A stretch of 64,000 nt of DNA from Mycobacterium noviomagense (lineage in GTDB: Bacteria; Actinomycetota; Actinomycetes; Mycobacteriales; Mycobacteriaceae): the NCBI RefSeq assembly GCF_010731635.1, contig NZ_AP022583.1:868001-932000 (forward strand), given 5' to 3'. The position numbers were made by a program, and so were the translations under genes. Below the pieces are notes generated by a model. It had not been told where the DNA came from. It searched no databases and saw only the letters and a program-made list of their open reading frames with translations. Positions 9,264 through 19,768 of the stretch are shown here, one piece after another; position 1 is the first letter of the stretch, and every line of letters starts with the position of its first letter.

Positions 9264-10790
9264 CTAGAGACTGCAGCGGTTGCCGTAGTCGAAGGAGCGC
9301 ACGGAGACCGGCTGCCCGAGCGGATCGCCGTCGGTGAGCAGCGCAATCAGCTCGTCGTCCTCGGTGGTCGCAAGGAACCGGCTGTTGTCGGCGTCGAGCC
9401 GACCGATGATGATCCCGGTCAGACGCCCGTTGTCCCGGCGGACGGTGTAGGTCTCGATGGTGGCCGGACCGTCGGCGTGTTCGGTGACAGCCACGGTGGG
9501 CGCCGCGGCGATCTGCGTCTGCAGCTCGGCACTGCGATCGGGTTTCCACTCCACCGGCGTCGTCGAGTAGACGCCGACCGAGTACTTGCTCATGATGCCG
9601 CCGTTCGCGCCGACGAGGCCGAATTGGCCTGGCGCGCTCCGCATTCGGATGACTGTCTCCGCGACGGCGTGCATCGAGTAGTTGTTGCCGGCCCCGCCGA
9701 AGAACGGCAGCCCGCCGGTCAGGGTGAGCCCCCGCGGGTCGTCGGGTGCGATGCCCATACCGTCGCAGATGTTGAACACCGGCACCGGAAAGCAGCTGTA
9801 CAGGTCGAAGGCGGCGACGCCGTCGATCCCGATGCCGGCGACTCTGAGCGCCTCCTGCACCGCCATCACCGCCGAGGGGGCATGTCCGAGATCGGGCCGG
9901 TCCAAAAGACTCTGCTCGGCCAGATCGGCATGGCCGTGCAGATACACCCAGTTCTCCTCCGGCACCCCCAGCCGCTGCGCTGCTCCCACCGACATCAGCA
10001 GCGCGGCGGCCCCCTGGTTCACCTGGTCGCGGGCGACGAGCAGCCGGGGATACGGGTCGGAGATCATCCGGTTGCTTTCGGTGACCGTGATCAGCTCCTC
10101 GACGCTGCGTTCGACGGGCGCGGCCGCGAACGGGTTGGCGGCGGCCACCTTGGTGAACGGCGCGAACAGCTCGCCCATCGATCGCAGGTAGTCGGCCGGG
10201 CTCAAACCGGTGCCGGCCCGTCGGGCGTTTTCCAGCAGCGCGTACTGGGTCGGAGCGTCCACCAGGCCGTGGATCACCGTGTAGCGGCTGATGATTCCTT
10301 CCAGACCGTAGCCGCGGTCTTCCAGCGAGCCCTCGACCGTCTCGGAGAAGTCCGGCCGGTTGTCGGATTCAGCGAAGTAGCGGCTGGTCGAGGTGGCGTC
10401 CGAGCCGAAGATCAGGACCGCCTCGCAGCGGCCCGCGGCGATCTCCGCGGCCAGTTCGTTGATCAGGTGCTGCGGGCCCTGGCCACCGACGATCTCCAGG
10501 ATGGCGCGGCCGGGATCGGCGCCGATGCGCTGAGCCACCGACCGCGGATAGTTGTTCGACTTGCCCAACACCGGCTGAGCCGGCCCGGAGATCTCGAATT
10601 GGCGGACACCGGCCACCGTGTCGATTGCCGCGGCCACCTTGGCGAAATCGGCGCCGCAATCTTCTAGTGCGGCCCGGGCAGCTGCGGCGGCCAACTCCAC
10701 GGCCGACATCGCGCGGTAGTACCGGTCATCGATGCGCTCGGCTGCTTGCCCGACACCGACGACGACGGTCCGGTGCGGATCGACGCTCAT
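9264..10790 (-). CDS. Thiolase-fold protein lacking the nucleophilic cysteine
   Basis: 508 residues with an acetyl-CoA acetyltransferase-like fold: N-terminal TVVVGVGQAAERI, a central ILEIVGGQGPQHLINELA segment where thiolases carry the acyl-accepting Cys, and a C-terminal LPFFGGAGNNYSMHAVAE loop. Gly stands where Cys is expected, so classic thiolytic chemistry is unlikely. A ~90-residue C-terminal extension ends in DYGNRCSL. Related actinobacterial proteins are annotated as acetyl-CoA acetyltransferase or lipid-transfer-like proteins. It lies 5 nt downstream of sucD on the same strand, probably in the sucCD transcript. I do not recall a counterpart at this place in H37Rv. Confidence 0.8.
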   Translation of the reverse strand: MSVDPHRTVVVGVGQAAERIDDRYYRAMSAVELAAAAARAALEDCGADFAKVAAAIDTVAGVRQFEISGPAQPVLGKSNNYPRSVAQRIGADPGRAILEIVGGQGPQHLINELAAEIAAGRCEAVLIFGSDATSTSRYFAESDNRPDFSETVEGSLEDRGYGLEGIISRYTVIHGLVDAPTQYALLENARRAGTGLSPADYLRSMGELFAPFTKVAAANPFAAAPVERSVEELITVTESNRMISDPYPRLLVARDQVNQGAAALLMSVGAAQRLGVPEENWVYLHGHADLAEQSLLDRPDLGHAPSAVMAVQEALRVAGIGIDGVAAFDLYSCFPVPVFNICDGMGIAPDDPRGLTLTGGLPFFGGAGNNYSMHAVAETVIRMRSAPGQFGLVGANGGIMSKYSVGVYSTTPVEWKPDRSAELQTQIAAAPTVAVTEHADGPATIETYTVRRDNGRLTGIIIGRLDADNSRFLATTEDDELIALLTDGDPLGQPVSVRSFDYGNRCSL

Positions 10791-10795
10791 CGGCT

Positions 10796-11698
10796 CTACA
10801 GGCTCTGCAGAGTCTTCCGGGCCAGCGCAGCGGTCTCCGACGGCGTCTTGCCGACCTGGACACCGGCCGCCTCGAGGGCTTCCTTTTTGGCGGCGGCGGT
10901 GCCCGACGAGCCCGACACGATCGCCCCGGCATGACCCATCGTCTTGCCCTCCGGCGCAGTGAATCCCGCGACATAGCCGATGACCGGCTTCGAGACGTTG
11001 GCCTTGATGTAGTCGGCTGCGCGTTCCTCGGCGTCACCGCCGATCTCGCCGATCATCACGATGATCTTGGTCTCCGGGTCCTTCTCGAACGCTTCGATGG
11101 CGTCGATGTGGGTGGTACCGATCACCGGGTCGCCCCCGATGCCGATCGAGGTGGAAAAGCCGAGATCACGCAGCTCGTACATCATCTGGTAGGTCAACGT
11201 GCCCGACTTGGACACCAGACCGATCGGGCCGGGTCCCGTGATGTTTGCCGGGGTTATCCCGACCAGCGACTGGCCGGGGCTGATGATGCCGGGACAGTTC
11301 GGACCGATGATGCGGGTCTTATGGCCGTGCTCGACGTTGTAGGCCCACGCATACGCGGTGTCCTGCACCGGGATTCCCTCGGTGATCACCACCAGCAACG
11401 GGATCTCGGCGTCGACCGCCTCGATGATCGCGTCCTTGGCGAACTTGGGCGGCACGAAGATGATCGACACGTCGGCGCCGGTCTCTTTCATCGCCTCGGC
11501 GACGCTGCCGAACACCGGCAGCTCGACGATCCTGCCGCCCTTGTCCTCGTGGGTGACGGTGGTGCCAGCCTTGCGCGCGTTGACGCCGCCGACGATCTGG
11601 GTGCCCGCCTTGAGCATCCGGGCGGTGTGAACCGTGGCTTCGCTCCCGGTGATGCCTTGGACGATGACCTTGTTGTCCTTGGTCAGAAAGATTGTCAT
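10796..11698 (-). CDS. sucD: Succinyl-CoA ligase alpha subunit
   Basis: 300 residues. With SucC it interconverts succinyl-CoA and succinate with nucleotide phosphorylation in the TCA cycle. The N-terminal CoA-binding domain contains [19 protein letters not shown], and the phosphorylated active-site His is in GHAGAIVSG (about residue 256). Length matches the family. It follows sucC by 22 nt in the usual order sucC-sucD. Confidence 0.97.
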   Translation of the reverse strand: MTIFLTKDNKVIVQGITGSEATVHTARMLKAGTQIVGGVNARKAGTTVTHEDKGGRIVELPVFGSVAEAMKETGADVSIIFVPPKFAKDAIIEAVDAEIPLLVVITEGIPVQDTAYAWAYNVEHGHKTRIIGPNCPGIISPGQSLVGITPANITGPGPIGLVSKSGTLTYQMMYELRDLGFSTSIGIGGDPVIGTTHIDAIEAFEKDPETKIIVMIGEIGGDAEERAADYIKANVSKPVIGYVAGFTAPEGKTMGHAGAIVSGSSGTAAAKKEALEAAGVQVGKTPSETAALARKTLQSL

Positions 11699-11720
11699 CT
11701 GCGCAAGTCCTTTCTGGGCG

Positions 11721-12884
<1,164 letters not shown>

Positions 12885-13019
12885 GGGCTCACTGTCTATG
12901 TGTCGGCCTATATCTCGGCGGCTGTGGTTGAGAACCACGCCTGCGGGGAACTGTATCGACACGACCGCAAAGCTCTGACGCCGCATCCAGCGATGTGGTG
13001 GAGGTCACCGCACGGGTGA

Positions 13020-13035
13020 AGTGATTCGGATCACA
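13020..13035. promoter_or_regulatory. CRP-like binding site between sucC and the M23 peptidase
   Basis: AGTGATTCGGATCACA matches the CRP consensus TGTGA-N6-TCACA at all positions except the first. It lies between divergent genes, ~104 nt before the chosen start of the peptidase and 136 nt before sucC. I recall a predicted CRP site upstream of the H37Rv homologue Rv0950c, which would agree. Confidence 0.6.
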
Positions 13036-13138
13036 ATCCCCGGGCGGATCATCGTCACGGGTTGCCACTGTCCTCGGTAAGTGGTTACCGTCTCAGGGTC
13101 CAGATAACGCTTTGGTTACGACCCGAGGACTTTCCAGG

Positions 13139-14200
13139 TTGACCCAGCATCGACTTGCCCGGTCTCCTGCATCAGGAGCCTCTCGCCGATCCACCCACCG
13201 CTTGTCAGACCTCGATCGCAACGAGATCACCGACATCATCCCCTTCAACGAGTTCGGCAGCCTCGACGACCTGGACTTCAGCGACAACTCCGCCTTCGAC
13301 AAGGAAGTGCAGGTGCTGCGGGCGCCTGAACTCGACGACCTGCACGACACCGACAACCTGACGCCGCTGTGGTTGGCCGCTCCGAGCGAGTTCGAGCCGG
13401 ATCCTGGTATCGAGCGCTGCACCGACGACGACCCGTATCTGGGCTTCGACGGGCTGGATGACGATGCCGACACGACCGCGATCCCGTGGCGGCGCGGCCA
13501 GCATCGCAAGCCGGCGAGCAGTGCGGTAAAAGGCCGGGTACTGATCTCGGCGATGGCGGCGGGTGCCGCGGCCGCGGCCGCGCACTCTGCGACCCATCCG
13601 TCCCACACCGCCAAGACCGAGACGGTGCTGGCCGCTGACGCGTCGTCCATCAACGGCGGGGCCGTGAGCAGCTCGGCGCGCGGGATGCAGATGGTGACCG
13701 TGCGACCGGCCGCCAACGTCGTCGTGCACAACGAGGAACTCGCCAAAGGCGTGGCCTTCGCCCAAGAACGCGCTCAGCGCGAGGCACGACTGCAGCAACC
13801 ACTGTTCGTCATGCCGACCAAGGGCATCTTCACGTCGGGCTTCGGATACCGCTGGGGCGTCCTGCACGCCGGCATCGACCTGGCGAACTCCATCGGCACC
13901 CCCATCCTGGCGGTGTCCGACGGAGTGGTCATCGACGCCGGACCCACCGCCGGGTACGGAATGTGGGTCAAGCTGCGCCACGCCGACGGAACGGTCACGC
14001 TCTACGGTCACGTCAACACGACGTTGGTCAGCGTCGGCCAGCGTGTGATGGCCGGCGATCAGATTGCCACCATGGGCAACCGCGGCGATTCCACCGGGCC
14101 GCACCTGCATTTCGAGGTGCTGCTAGGCGGCACCACCCGCGTCGACCCAGTGCCGTGGTTGGCCCAACGGGGTCTTAGCGTCGGCAACTACGCCGGCTAA
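13139..14200 (+). CDS. M23-family (LytM) cell-wall metallopeptidase (Rv0950c-like)
   Basis: About 353 residues. The acidic N-terminal region is followed by one Ala-rich hydrophobic segment (VLISAMAAGAAAAAA), probably a membrane anchor. A C-terminal M23 domain has the zinc ligands HAGID and HLHFEV, so it is predicted to be an active peptidoglycan endopeptidase outside the membrane. The start is uncertain. The TTG used here is preceded by GAGGA at a 10-nt spacing. An upstream TTG (13112, 362 aa) and a downstream TTG (13202, 332 aa, the length I recall for H37Rv) are alternatives. A CRP-like site lies upstream. Confidence 0.85.
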   Translation: MTQHRLARSPASGASRRSTHRLSDLDRNEITDIIPFNEFGSLDDLDFSDNSAFDKEVQVLRAPELDDLHDTDNLTPLWLAAPSEFEPDPGIERCTDDDPYLGFDGLDDDADTTAIPWRRGQHRKPASSAVKGRVLISAMAAGAAAAAAHSATHPSHTAKTETVLAADASSINGGAVSSSARGMQMVTVRPAANVVVHNEELAKGVAFAQERAQREARLQQPLFVMPTKGIFTSGFGYRWGVLHAGIDLANSIGTPILAVSDGVVIDAGPTAGYGMWVKLRHADGTVTLYGHVNTTLVSVGQRVMAGDQIATMGNRGDSTGPHLHFEVLLGGTTRVDPVPWLAQRGLSVGNYAG

Positions 14201-14271
14201 CCCAGCGACCGAACACAATTCGGCTCGCCCGCGATCCGTCGCGGACTCTGCTCTCACCCGGAGCTGCATTG

Positions 14272-14934
14272 GTGGGTTGGGTCAGCGCACTTCTGGATAA
14301 CCTGGATAGCGACCCACGCAACCGACGGCAGAAAGGCCTTGAGACGACTGCATCAGCCGACGACGACGCCTCAGCCGACTCTGGGGCGTCAGCGCAGCAA
14401 GAGGAACCACGGACGCGGATCATCCGGCGCGCCCCGACGTCACCGCTGCCCCCGGTCACACACCAGCTTCAGACCACCCAGATTCCTCGACGGCCGGATG
14501 CGTGGCAGGGCGCCGCTCGCCCGGGTCAACGCGGGAGCTACGGCGCAGCAGGTGCTGACGCCGGGGATCAGAGCAGCGCTACTACCATCGCCACCACTGC
14601 AGTCAGCTTCGTCAGCGGCTGGGCCACCGCGGTGGTCGCTACCGACCTGATCGGCGGCTGGTGGAGAAGCGACCGGCTGTTCTGCGTCGCCGTGGGCTTC
14701 CTGGCCTTGGTCTTTGCCCTGGCAACCGTCGCGGGCGTGATACTGCTGTTGCAGCGTCGCAGCCTCGGCCGCTATCTGATCGTCGCCGGGGCCGTGGTCG
14801 CGTTGCTCACCTATGGCGGCATCTTCATCGCGGGTGCGCGCGTGGCCTGGATCGTGCACACGCTCCCGATACTGCCGGTCGCCAGCGTGGTGCTGGCGCT
14901 GCACCCGCAGACGAAGCGCTGGCTCGTCGACTAA
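14272..14934 (+). CDS. Four-helix membrane protein of unknown function
   Basis: 220 residues. The first ~105 residues are charged and Pro/Ser-rich, probably cytoplasmic and disordered. Four hydrophobic segments follow (VSFVSGWATAVVATDLI; LFCVAVGFLALVFALA; YLIVAGAVVALLTYGGIF; LPILPVASVVLALH). GTG is chosen over the adjacent TTG because GGAG sits 8 nt upstream. It is in the same direction as the M23 peptidase, 71 nt downstream, and converges on uvrD1. I do not recognise the family. A role linked to the cell-wall peptidase is only inference. Confidence 0.7.
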   Translation: MGWVSALLDNLDSDPRNRRQKGLETTASADDDASADSGASAQQEEPRTRIIRRAPTSPLPPVTHQLQTTQIPRRPDAWQGAARPGQRGSYGAAGADAGDQSSATTIATTAVSFVSGWATAVVATDLIGGWWRSDRLFCVAVGFLALVFALATVAGVILLLQRRSLGRYLIVAGAVVALLTYGGIFIAGARVAWIVHTLPILPVASVVLALHPQTKRWLVD

Positions 14935-14944
14935 GGCGTCCCGG

Positions 14945-17269
14945 TTACAGCTTGGTGAGCGGGGCGTGGTTGTGCATCAGCTTGACGCGCCCGGAGCTGC
15001 CGAAGTCGATCAGCGACATCGCCGATTCGCCAACCCCGGACACTTCCTCCACCCGACCCAGCCCGTACTTGTCGTGGGAGACCCGGTCGCCGGGCTCAAG
15101 CACTAGCAGTGGGCGCTTTCCCGCGGTTGAGCGAGCCGGAGAGGGGCGTGGGGCGCCGAAGCGGCCGGCGCCGCTCACCGGTGCACTGAACGACGGAGTC
15201 GGATCCGTGCGCCGCCAGTCGATGAGCTCTTGTGGGATTTCGCGCAGGAACCGAGATTCGGGGTTGAGCATCGGCTGTCCCCACGACGACCGGATTTTCG
15301 CGCGGCTGACGTAGAGCCGTTGCCGGGCCCGGGTGATGCCGACGTAGGCCAGCCGCCGTTCCTCGGAGAGCTCGGCGGGATCATCCAGCGCCCGCATGTG
15401 CGGGAACATCCCGTCCTCCCAACCGGTAACGAACACCACCGGGAACTCCAGCCCCTTGGCGGTGTGCAAGGTCATCAGCGTCACCACGCCCGCGCTGTGC
15501 TCCGGAATCTCGTCAGCGTCGGCGACCAGCGACACCCGTTCGAGGAACTGCGCCAGCACGCTGGTGTCGGGCACGTCTTCGTCTTCCGGGGTGTGCAACG
15601 ACTCGTCGAGCGCGGCGGCGTTGGCCTGGTCGGTGCTGAATTCGTGTGCGACGCTGACAAGTTCGTTGAGGTTGTCCAGCCGGGCCAAATCCTGTGGGTC
15701 GGTGGAAGCTTCGAGTTCGGCGCGGTAACCAGTCCGGTTCAGCACCGCCTCCACCAGCTCACCGAGGTCGTCGTCGAGGCGGCCGCGCAGATCGTCGAGC
15801 AACTCGACAAAACCCGCGATCGCCTTCTCCGCGCGGGCATTGAGCATCGGGACTTTGCCTTCGGCGGCGGCCTGCAGGGCGTCGGCGAAGCTGGCGCCGG
15901 TGTTCTCGGCGTACACCGCCACACAGGCCTCGGCGCGATCACCGATGCCGCGACGCGGTGTGTTGAGGATGCGTCGCAGGCTGACCGCGTCGCCCGGGTT
16001 GTCCAGCACCCGCAAGTACGCAACGATGTCGCGGATCTCTTTGCGCTCGTAAAACCGCACTCCCCCAACGACTTTGTAAGGGATGCCGGCGCGGATGAAG
16101 ACCTCTTCCAGCGACCGCGAAGAGTTGTTGGTCCGGTAGAAGACGGCCACATCGTTGTAGGTGATCTCGCCGCGCTCGACGAGTGCGTCGATCTCCTCGG
16201 CGACGAACCTGGCCTCGTCGTGTTCGTTGTCGGCGACGTAGCCGACGATCAGCTCGCCACTGCCGGCGTCGGTCCACAGTCGCTTGTCGCGACGCCCGGA
16301 GTTGCGGGCGATCACCGAATTGGCCGCCGACAGAATGTTTTGCGTGGAGCGGTAGTTCTGTTCCAGCAGGATCGTGGTGGCGTCCGGGTAGTCGCGTTCG
16401 AAGTCCTCGATGTTGCGGATGGTGGCGCCGCGGAACGCGTAGATCGACTGGTCGGCGTCACCGACCACACACAACTCGCCGGGAGGGACGTCGTCTTCCA
16501 CGTCGCGGCCGACCAATTCCCGCACCAGCACGTACTGGGCGTGGTTGGTGTCCTGGTACTCGTCGACCAGGATGTGCCGAAACCGCCGCCGGTAGTGCTG
16601 GGCGATCTGAGGGAAAGTCTGCAATATCCCGACGGTCTCCGAAATGAGGTCGTCGAAGTCGAGCGCGTTGGCCGCCCGCAGCCGACGCTGGTATTCGGCG
16701 TAGACGGCGGCAACCGTGCGGGCGAGGTCGTCGGTGCCCTCCGAGACACTGGCCGTGGCCTTTTCGGCGTCGATCAGCTCGTTCTTCAGGTTGGAAATGC
16801 GGTTAGCCAGCAGCCGCGGCGAGTACCGCTTGATATCGAGCCCCATGTCTCTGCCGATCATCTGCAGCAGACGTCGGGAGTCATCGGCGTCATAGATGGA
16901 GAAATTGGAGTTCAAGCCCGGAATGAGCGAGGCGTGGTTGCGCAGGATCCGCACGCACATCGAGTGAAATGTCGACACCCACATGCTGCGGGCGCGCGGG
17001 CCGACCAGCTGCACCACGCGGTCGCGCATCTCCGCGGCGGCCTTGTTGGTGAAGGTGATGGCCAATATCTGCCCGACGCCGACATCGCGCGCAGCCATCA
17101 GGTAAGCGATGCGGCGGGTCAGCACCGCCGTTTTTCCCGAGCCGGCACCGGCGACGATCAGCAGCGGCGAGCCCTCATGCAGCACGGCTTGGCGCTGCTG
17201 CGGGTTGAGGCCGTCGAGGAGCTGCTCTGCCTCCGGGGCTGGCCGGGCGTCGGTCACGCGAATGGTCAT
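14945..17269 (-). CDS. uvrD1: ATP-dependent DNA helicase UvrD1/PcrA
   Basis: 774 residues, a superfamily 1A 3'-5' helicase. Motif I is AGAGSGKTAVLTRR, motif II LVDEYQDTNHAQY, and motif III GDADQSIYAFRGA. Motif IV is QNYRST, and motifs V-VI include TLHTAKGLEFPVVF and YVGITRARQRL. The C-terminal tail ends RVKLMHNHAPLTKL, as in the M. tuberculosis protein, where this region binds Ku and stimulates unwinding. It functions in nucleotide excision repair and reversal of recombination intermediates. ku and ligD are also in this window, though not adjacent. Confidence 0.97.
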   Translation of the reverse strand: MTIRVTDARPAPEAEQLLDGLNPQQRQAVLHEGSPLLIVAGAGSGKTAVLTRRIAYLMAARDVGVGQILAITFTNKAAAEMRDRVVQLVGPRARSMWVSTFHSMCVRILRNHASLIPGLNSNFSIYDADDSRRLLQMIGRDMGLDIKRYSPRLLANRISNLKNELIDAEKATASVSEGTDDLARTVAAVYAEYQRRLRAANALDFDDLISETVGILQTFPQIAQHYRRRFRHILVDEYQDTNHAQYVLVRELVGRDVEDDVPPGELCVVGDADQSIYAFRGATIRNIEDFERDYPDATTILLEQNYRSTQNILSAANSVIARNSGRRDKRLWTDAGSGELIVGYVADNEHDEARFVAEEIDALVERGEITYNDVAVFYRTNNSSRSLEEVFIRAGIPYKVVGGVRFYERKEIRDIVAYLRVLDNPGDAVSLRRILNTPRRGIGDRAEACVAVYAENTGASFADALQAAAEGKVPMLNARAEKAIAGFVELLDDLRGRLDDDLGELVEAVLNRTGYRAELEASTDPQDLARLDNLNELVSVAHEFSTDQANAAALDESLHTPEDEDVPDTSVLAQFLERVSLVADADEIPEHSAGVVTLMTLHTAKGLEFPVVFVTGWEDGMFPHMRALDDPAELSEERRLAYVGITRARQRLYVSRAKIRSSWGQPMLNPESRFLREIPQELIDWRRTDPTPSFSAPVSGAGRFGAPRPSPARSTAGKRPLLVLEPGDRVSHDKYGLGRVEEVSGVGESAMSLIDFGSSGRVKLMHNHAPLTKL

Positions 17270-17304
17270 ATCCGTCCAAACTTACCGCCGTTGGCCGACA
17301 GTTT

Positions 17305-17335
17305 TTGCGTTGGCGCGACCGATAGTGGCTACACT
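17305..17335 (+). promoter_or_regulatory. Possible promoter for the chorismate mutase transcript
   Basis: TTGCGT at 17305-17310 and TACACT at 17330-17335 are separated by 19 nt and would start RNA near 17342. A GTG at exactly that place opens a ten-codon reading frame ending at 17374. Spacing is longer than ideal, so this is tentative. Confidence 0.35.
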
Positions 17336-17370
17336 CGACCCGTGCTCGAAGCGCAGCTTGGTCGACGATC

Positions 17371-17395
17371 GTGACGCATGCGCGTCACCGATTTT
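17371..17395 (+). terminator. Attenuator-like hairpin with T-tract in the chorismate mutase leader
   Basis: GTGACGC and GCGTCAC (17371-17377, 17382-17388) form a 7-bp GC-rich stem with a four-base loop. Three bases later comes TTTTT. This is a textbook intrinsic-terminator shape, rare in mycobacteria, and it lies 105 nt upstream of the coding start. A second stem, GAGCCCCG/CGGGGCTC (17441-17448, 17466-17473), follows before the start codon. Together they suggest a regulated leader. Confidence 0.45.
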
Positions 17396-17499
17396 TCTAC
17401 GGGTACTCCACAGCGGTGCCCGTGGCTTAGCTGCTTCCCAGAGCCCCGTGGTTCGCGTCCGGATCCGGGGCTCGTCGGTTGTGTGAGGCCCGATACCGG

Positions 17500-17802
17500 A
17501 TGAGAGCAGATTCCCCACACAACGAGAATTCGGAGACGAAACCCATGGAAACCGAAGAGCTTCCAGACATTGACGAGCTGCGCCAAGAGATCGACCGCCT
17601 CGACGCCGAGATCCTGGCCGCAGTCAAACGCCGCACCGAGGTCTCCAGAGAAATCGGTAAACGCCGGATGGCGTCAGGCGGCACCCGGCTGGTACACAGT
17701 CGCGAAATGAAGGTCATCGAGCGCTACAGCGAACTCGGTCCCGACGGCAAGGACCTGGCGATGCTGCTGCTGCGGATGGGCCGGGGCCGGCTCGGACACT
17801 GA
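17500..17802 (+). CDS. Chorismate mutase (AroQ type, intracellular)
   Basis: 100 residues. It converts chorismate to prephenate, the first committed step toward Phe and Tyr. The AroQ helical-bundle signature is clear: IDELRQEIDRLDAEIL, Arg/Lys in KRRTEVSREIGKRR, and the C-terminal RMGRGRLGH, which in the M. tuberculosis homologue Rv0948c inserts into DAHP synthase and activates the mutase. The C-terminal half is almost identical to Rv0948c as I remember it. The ATG at 17500 matches the homologous N-terminus; an internal ATG at 17545 is possible. The leader contains hairpins consistent with attenuation. Confidence 0.92.
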   Translation: MRADSPHNENSETKPMETEELPDIDELRQEIDRLDAEILAAVKRRTEVSREIGKRRMASGGTRLVHSREMKVIERYSELGPDGKDLAMLLLRMGRGRLGH

Positions 17803-17829
17803 TCACGCCCGGTCAGGCCGCGGGATCGT

Positions 17830-17937
17830 TGTGCATCCAGGATTTCGAGTGTGCGCTGACGGTGTTGACCGTGCGCTGGCGGTTTCGAGCGTGCGGTGGC
17901 GGCGGCACCTTGGCGATTTTTCCGCCCTGGATGCACA
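17830..17937. repeat. Intergenic element with 12-bp terminal inverted repeats
   Basis: TGTGCATCCAGG at 17830-17841 is an exact reverse complement of 17926-17937. The 84 nt between them contain two imperfect copies of a TTTCGAGNGTGCGNTGGCGG-like unit. The block fills most of the 225-nt gap between chorismate mutase and pgi, where H37Rv has a mycolyltransferase pseudogene (Rv0947c, from memory). I see no protein in it. Confidence 0.4.
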
Positions 17938-18027
17938 GCGGATGGACGACCCCGGCCTGGCTACCCACCTGGGGCTCGGGGCCCACTCATCGGCCTGATC
18001 TGTCTGGCGTGACTATCGTCGGAAAGC

Positions 18028-19692
18028 ATGACCTCCGTCCAACAGATTCCTGACATCACAGCCACCGAGGCATGGCATGCCCTGCGCAGGCATCACGACG
18101 AGATCAAAGACACCCACCTGCGCCAGCTGTTCGCCGACGATCCGGGCCGTGGACGCGAGTTCACTGTCACTGTCGGCGATCTATACATCGACTACAGCAA
18201 ACACCGCATCACCCGCGAGACGCTCACACTGCTGACCGACCTGGCGAGGGCGGCCAACCTGGAACAGCGTCGCGACGAGATGTTCGCCGGTAAGCACATC
18301 AACACCTCGGAGGACCGCGCGGTGCTGCACACCGCGCTGCGGCTGCCGCGAGATGCCGGGCTAGTCGTCGACGGGCAGAACGTCGTGGAGGACGTCCACG
18401 CGGTGCTGGACAGGATGGGTGATTTCACCGATCGTCTACGCAGCGGCGAATGGACCGGGGCCACCGGAAAACGGATCAGCACCGTGATCAACATCGGAAT
18501 CGGCGGTTCGGACCTGGGTCCCGTGATGGTGTATCAGGCACTGCGCCACTACGTCGACGCCGGCATCTCGGCGCGGTTCGTCTCGAACGTCGATCCCGCC
18601 GACTTGACCGCGAAACTGGCCGACTTGGACCCTGCCACAACGCTTTTCATCGTCTCGTCCAAGACATTCTCGACTCTGGAGACACTCACCAACGCGACTG
18701 CGGCCCGACGTTGGCTGACCGATGCGCTCGGCGACGACGCGGTGGCCAAGCATTTCGTCGCGGTCTCCACCAACAAGGAACGGGTGGCGGATTTCGGCAT
18801 CGACACCGCCAACATGTTCGGCTTCTGGGATTGGGTCGGCGGCCGCTATTCGGTGGACTCGGCGATCGGGCTGTCGGTGATGGCTGCCATTGGCCGAGAA
18901 CGGTTTGCGGACTTCCTGTCCGGCTTCCATATCGTCGACGAGCACTTCAAGACCGCGCCGCTAGAGTCCAACGCGCCTGCGCTGCTTGGCCTGATCGAGC
19001 TGTGGTACTCCAATTTCTTTGGCGCACAATCACGAGCGGTGCTGCCCTACGCCAACGACATGGCGCGCTTCGCCGCCTACCTGCAACAGCTGACCATGGA
19101 ATCCAACGGCAAGTCGGTGCGCGCCGACGGCACACCCGTCACCACGGACACCGGTGAAATCTATTGGGGCGAGCCGGGAACCAACGGCCAGCACGCCTTC
19201 TACCAGTTGCTCCATCAGGGCACTCGGCTGATACCGGCCGATTTCATCGGCTTTTCGCAGCCGCTCGACGACCTGCCGGACGCAGACGGCAAGGGCAGCA
19301 TGCACGACCTGCTGATGAGCAACTTCTTCGCCCAGACCCAAGTGCTGGCGTTCGGCAAGACCGCGGAGGAGATCGCCGCCGAGGGCACGCCCGCAGACGT
19401 GGTGCCGCACAAGGTGATGCCGGGCAACCGGCCCACCACGTCGATTCTGGCGACCCGGCTAACCCCGTCGGTGCTGGGGCAGCTGATCGCGCTCTACGAG
19501 CACCAGGTGTTCACCGAGGGTGTGGTGTGGGGCATCGACTCGTTCGACCAGTGGGGTGTGGAGCTGGGCAAGACGCAGGCCAAGGAGCTGCTCCCGGTGA
19601 TCAGCGAGGAGGCCTCACCGGACAAGCAGTCCGACAGCTCCACCGACGCGCTGGTACGCCGCTACCGCGCCGAAAGGGGCCGCAGCGCCTAG
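18028..19692 (+). CDS. pgi: Glucose-6-phosphate isomerase
   Basis: 554 residues, one more than the M. tuberculosis enzyme. It interconverts glucose-6-phosphate and fructose-6-phosphate. Signature segments are [33 protein letters not shown], the catalytic-region [19 protein letters not shown], and the C-terminal [17 protein letters not shown] with the conserved Lys. The ATG start matches the family. Confidence 0.98.
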   Translation: MTSVQQIPDITATEAWHALRRHHDEIKDTHLRQLFADDPGRGREFTVTVGDLYIDYSKHRITRETLTLLTDLARAANLEQRRDEMFAGKHINTSEDRAVLHTALRLPRDAGLVVDGQNVVEDVHAVLDRMGDFTDRLRSGEWTGATGKRISTVINIGIGGSDLGPVMVYQALRHYVDAGISARFVSNVDPADLTAKLADLDPATTLFIVSSKTFSTLETLTNATAARRWLTDALGDDAVAKHFVAVSTNKERVADFGIDTANMFGFWDWVGGRYSVDSAIGLSVMAAIGRERFADFLSGFHIVDEHFKTAPLESNAPALLGLIELWYSNFFGAQSRAVLPYANDMARFAAYLQQLTMESNGKSVRADGTPVTTDTGEIYWGEPGTNGQHAFYQLLHQGTRLIPADFIGFSQPLDDLPDADGKGSMHDLLMSNFFAQTQVLAFGKTAEEIAAEGTPADVVPHKVMPGNRPTTSILATRLTPSVLGQLIALYEHQVFTEGVVWGIDSFDQWGVELGKTQAKELLPVISEEASPDKQSDSSTDALVRRYRAERGRSA

Positions 19693-19700
19693 TTCCCTTT

Positions 19701-19762
19701 CGCGAGCGGGCGCACTTGCACAGACTTCTGCGGCGCGTCGTGCACAAAAACGCCCGCTCGCG
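19701..19762. terminator. Bidirectional hairpin between pgi and the SDR gene
   Basis: CGCGAGCGGGCG at 19701-19712 pairs exactly with 19751-19762, and an inner TGCAC/GTGCA pair strengthens the stem. It fills the gap between two convergent genes. The arm resembles that of the hairpin at 9204-9261 (both start CGAGC followed by a purine-rich stretch and CGCA), suggesting a shared repeat family. Confidence 0.6.
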
Positions 19763-19768
19763 CCAGGG

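Noticed and set aside
15230..17374. 714-residue plus-strand ORF opposite uvrD1
   Set aside because: It is a GC-rich shadow of the helicase gene with no recognisable domain.
17410..17485. tRNA-like segment (TGGCTTAGCTG, GGTTCGCGTCC) in the chorismate mutase leader
   Set aside because: The T-arm stem does not pair and no acceptor stem or anticodon stem can be drawn.
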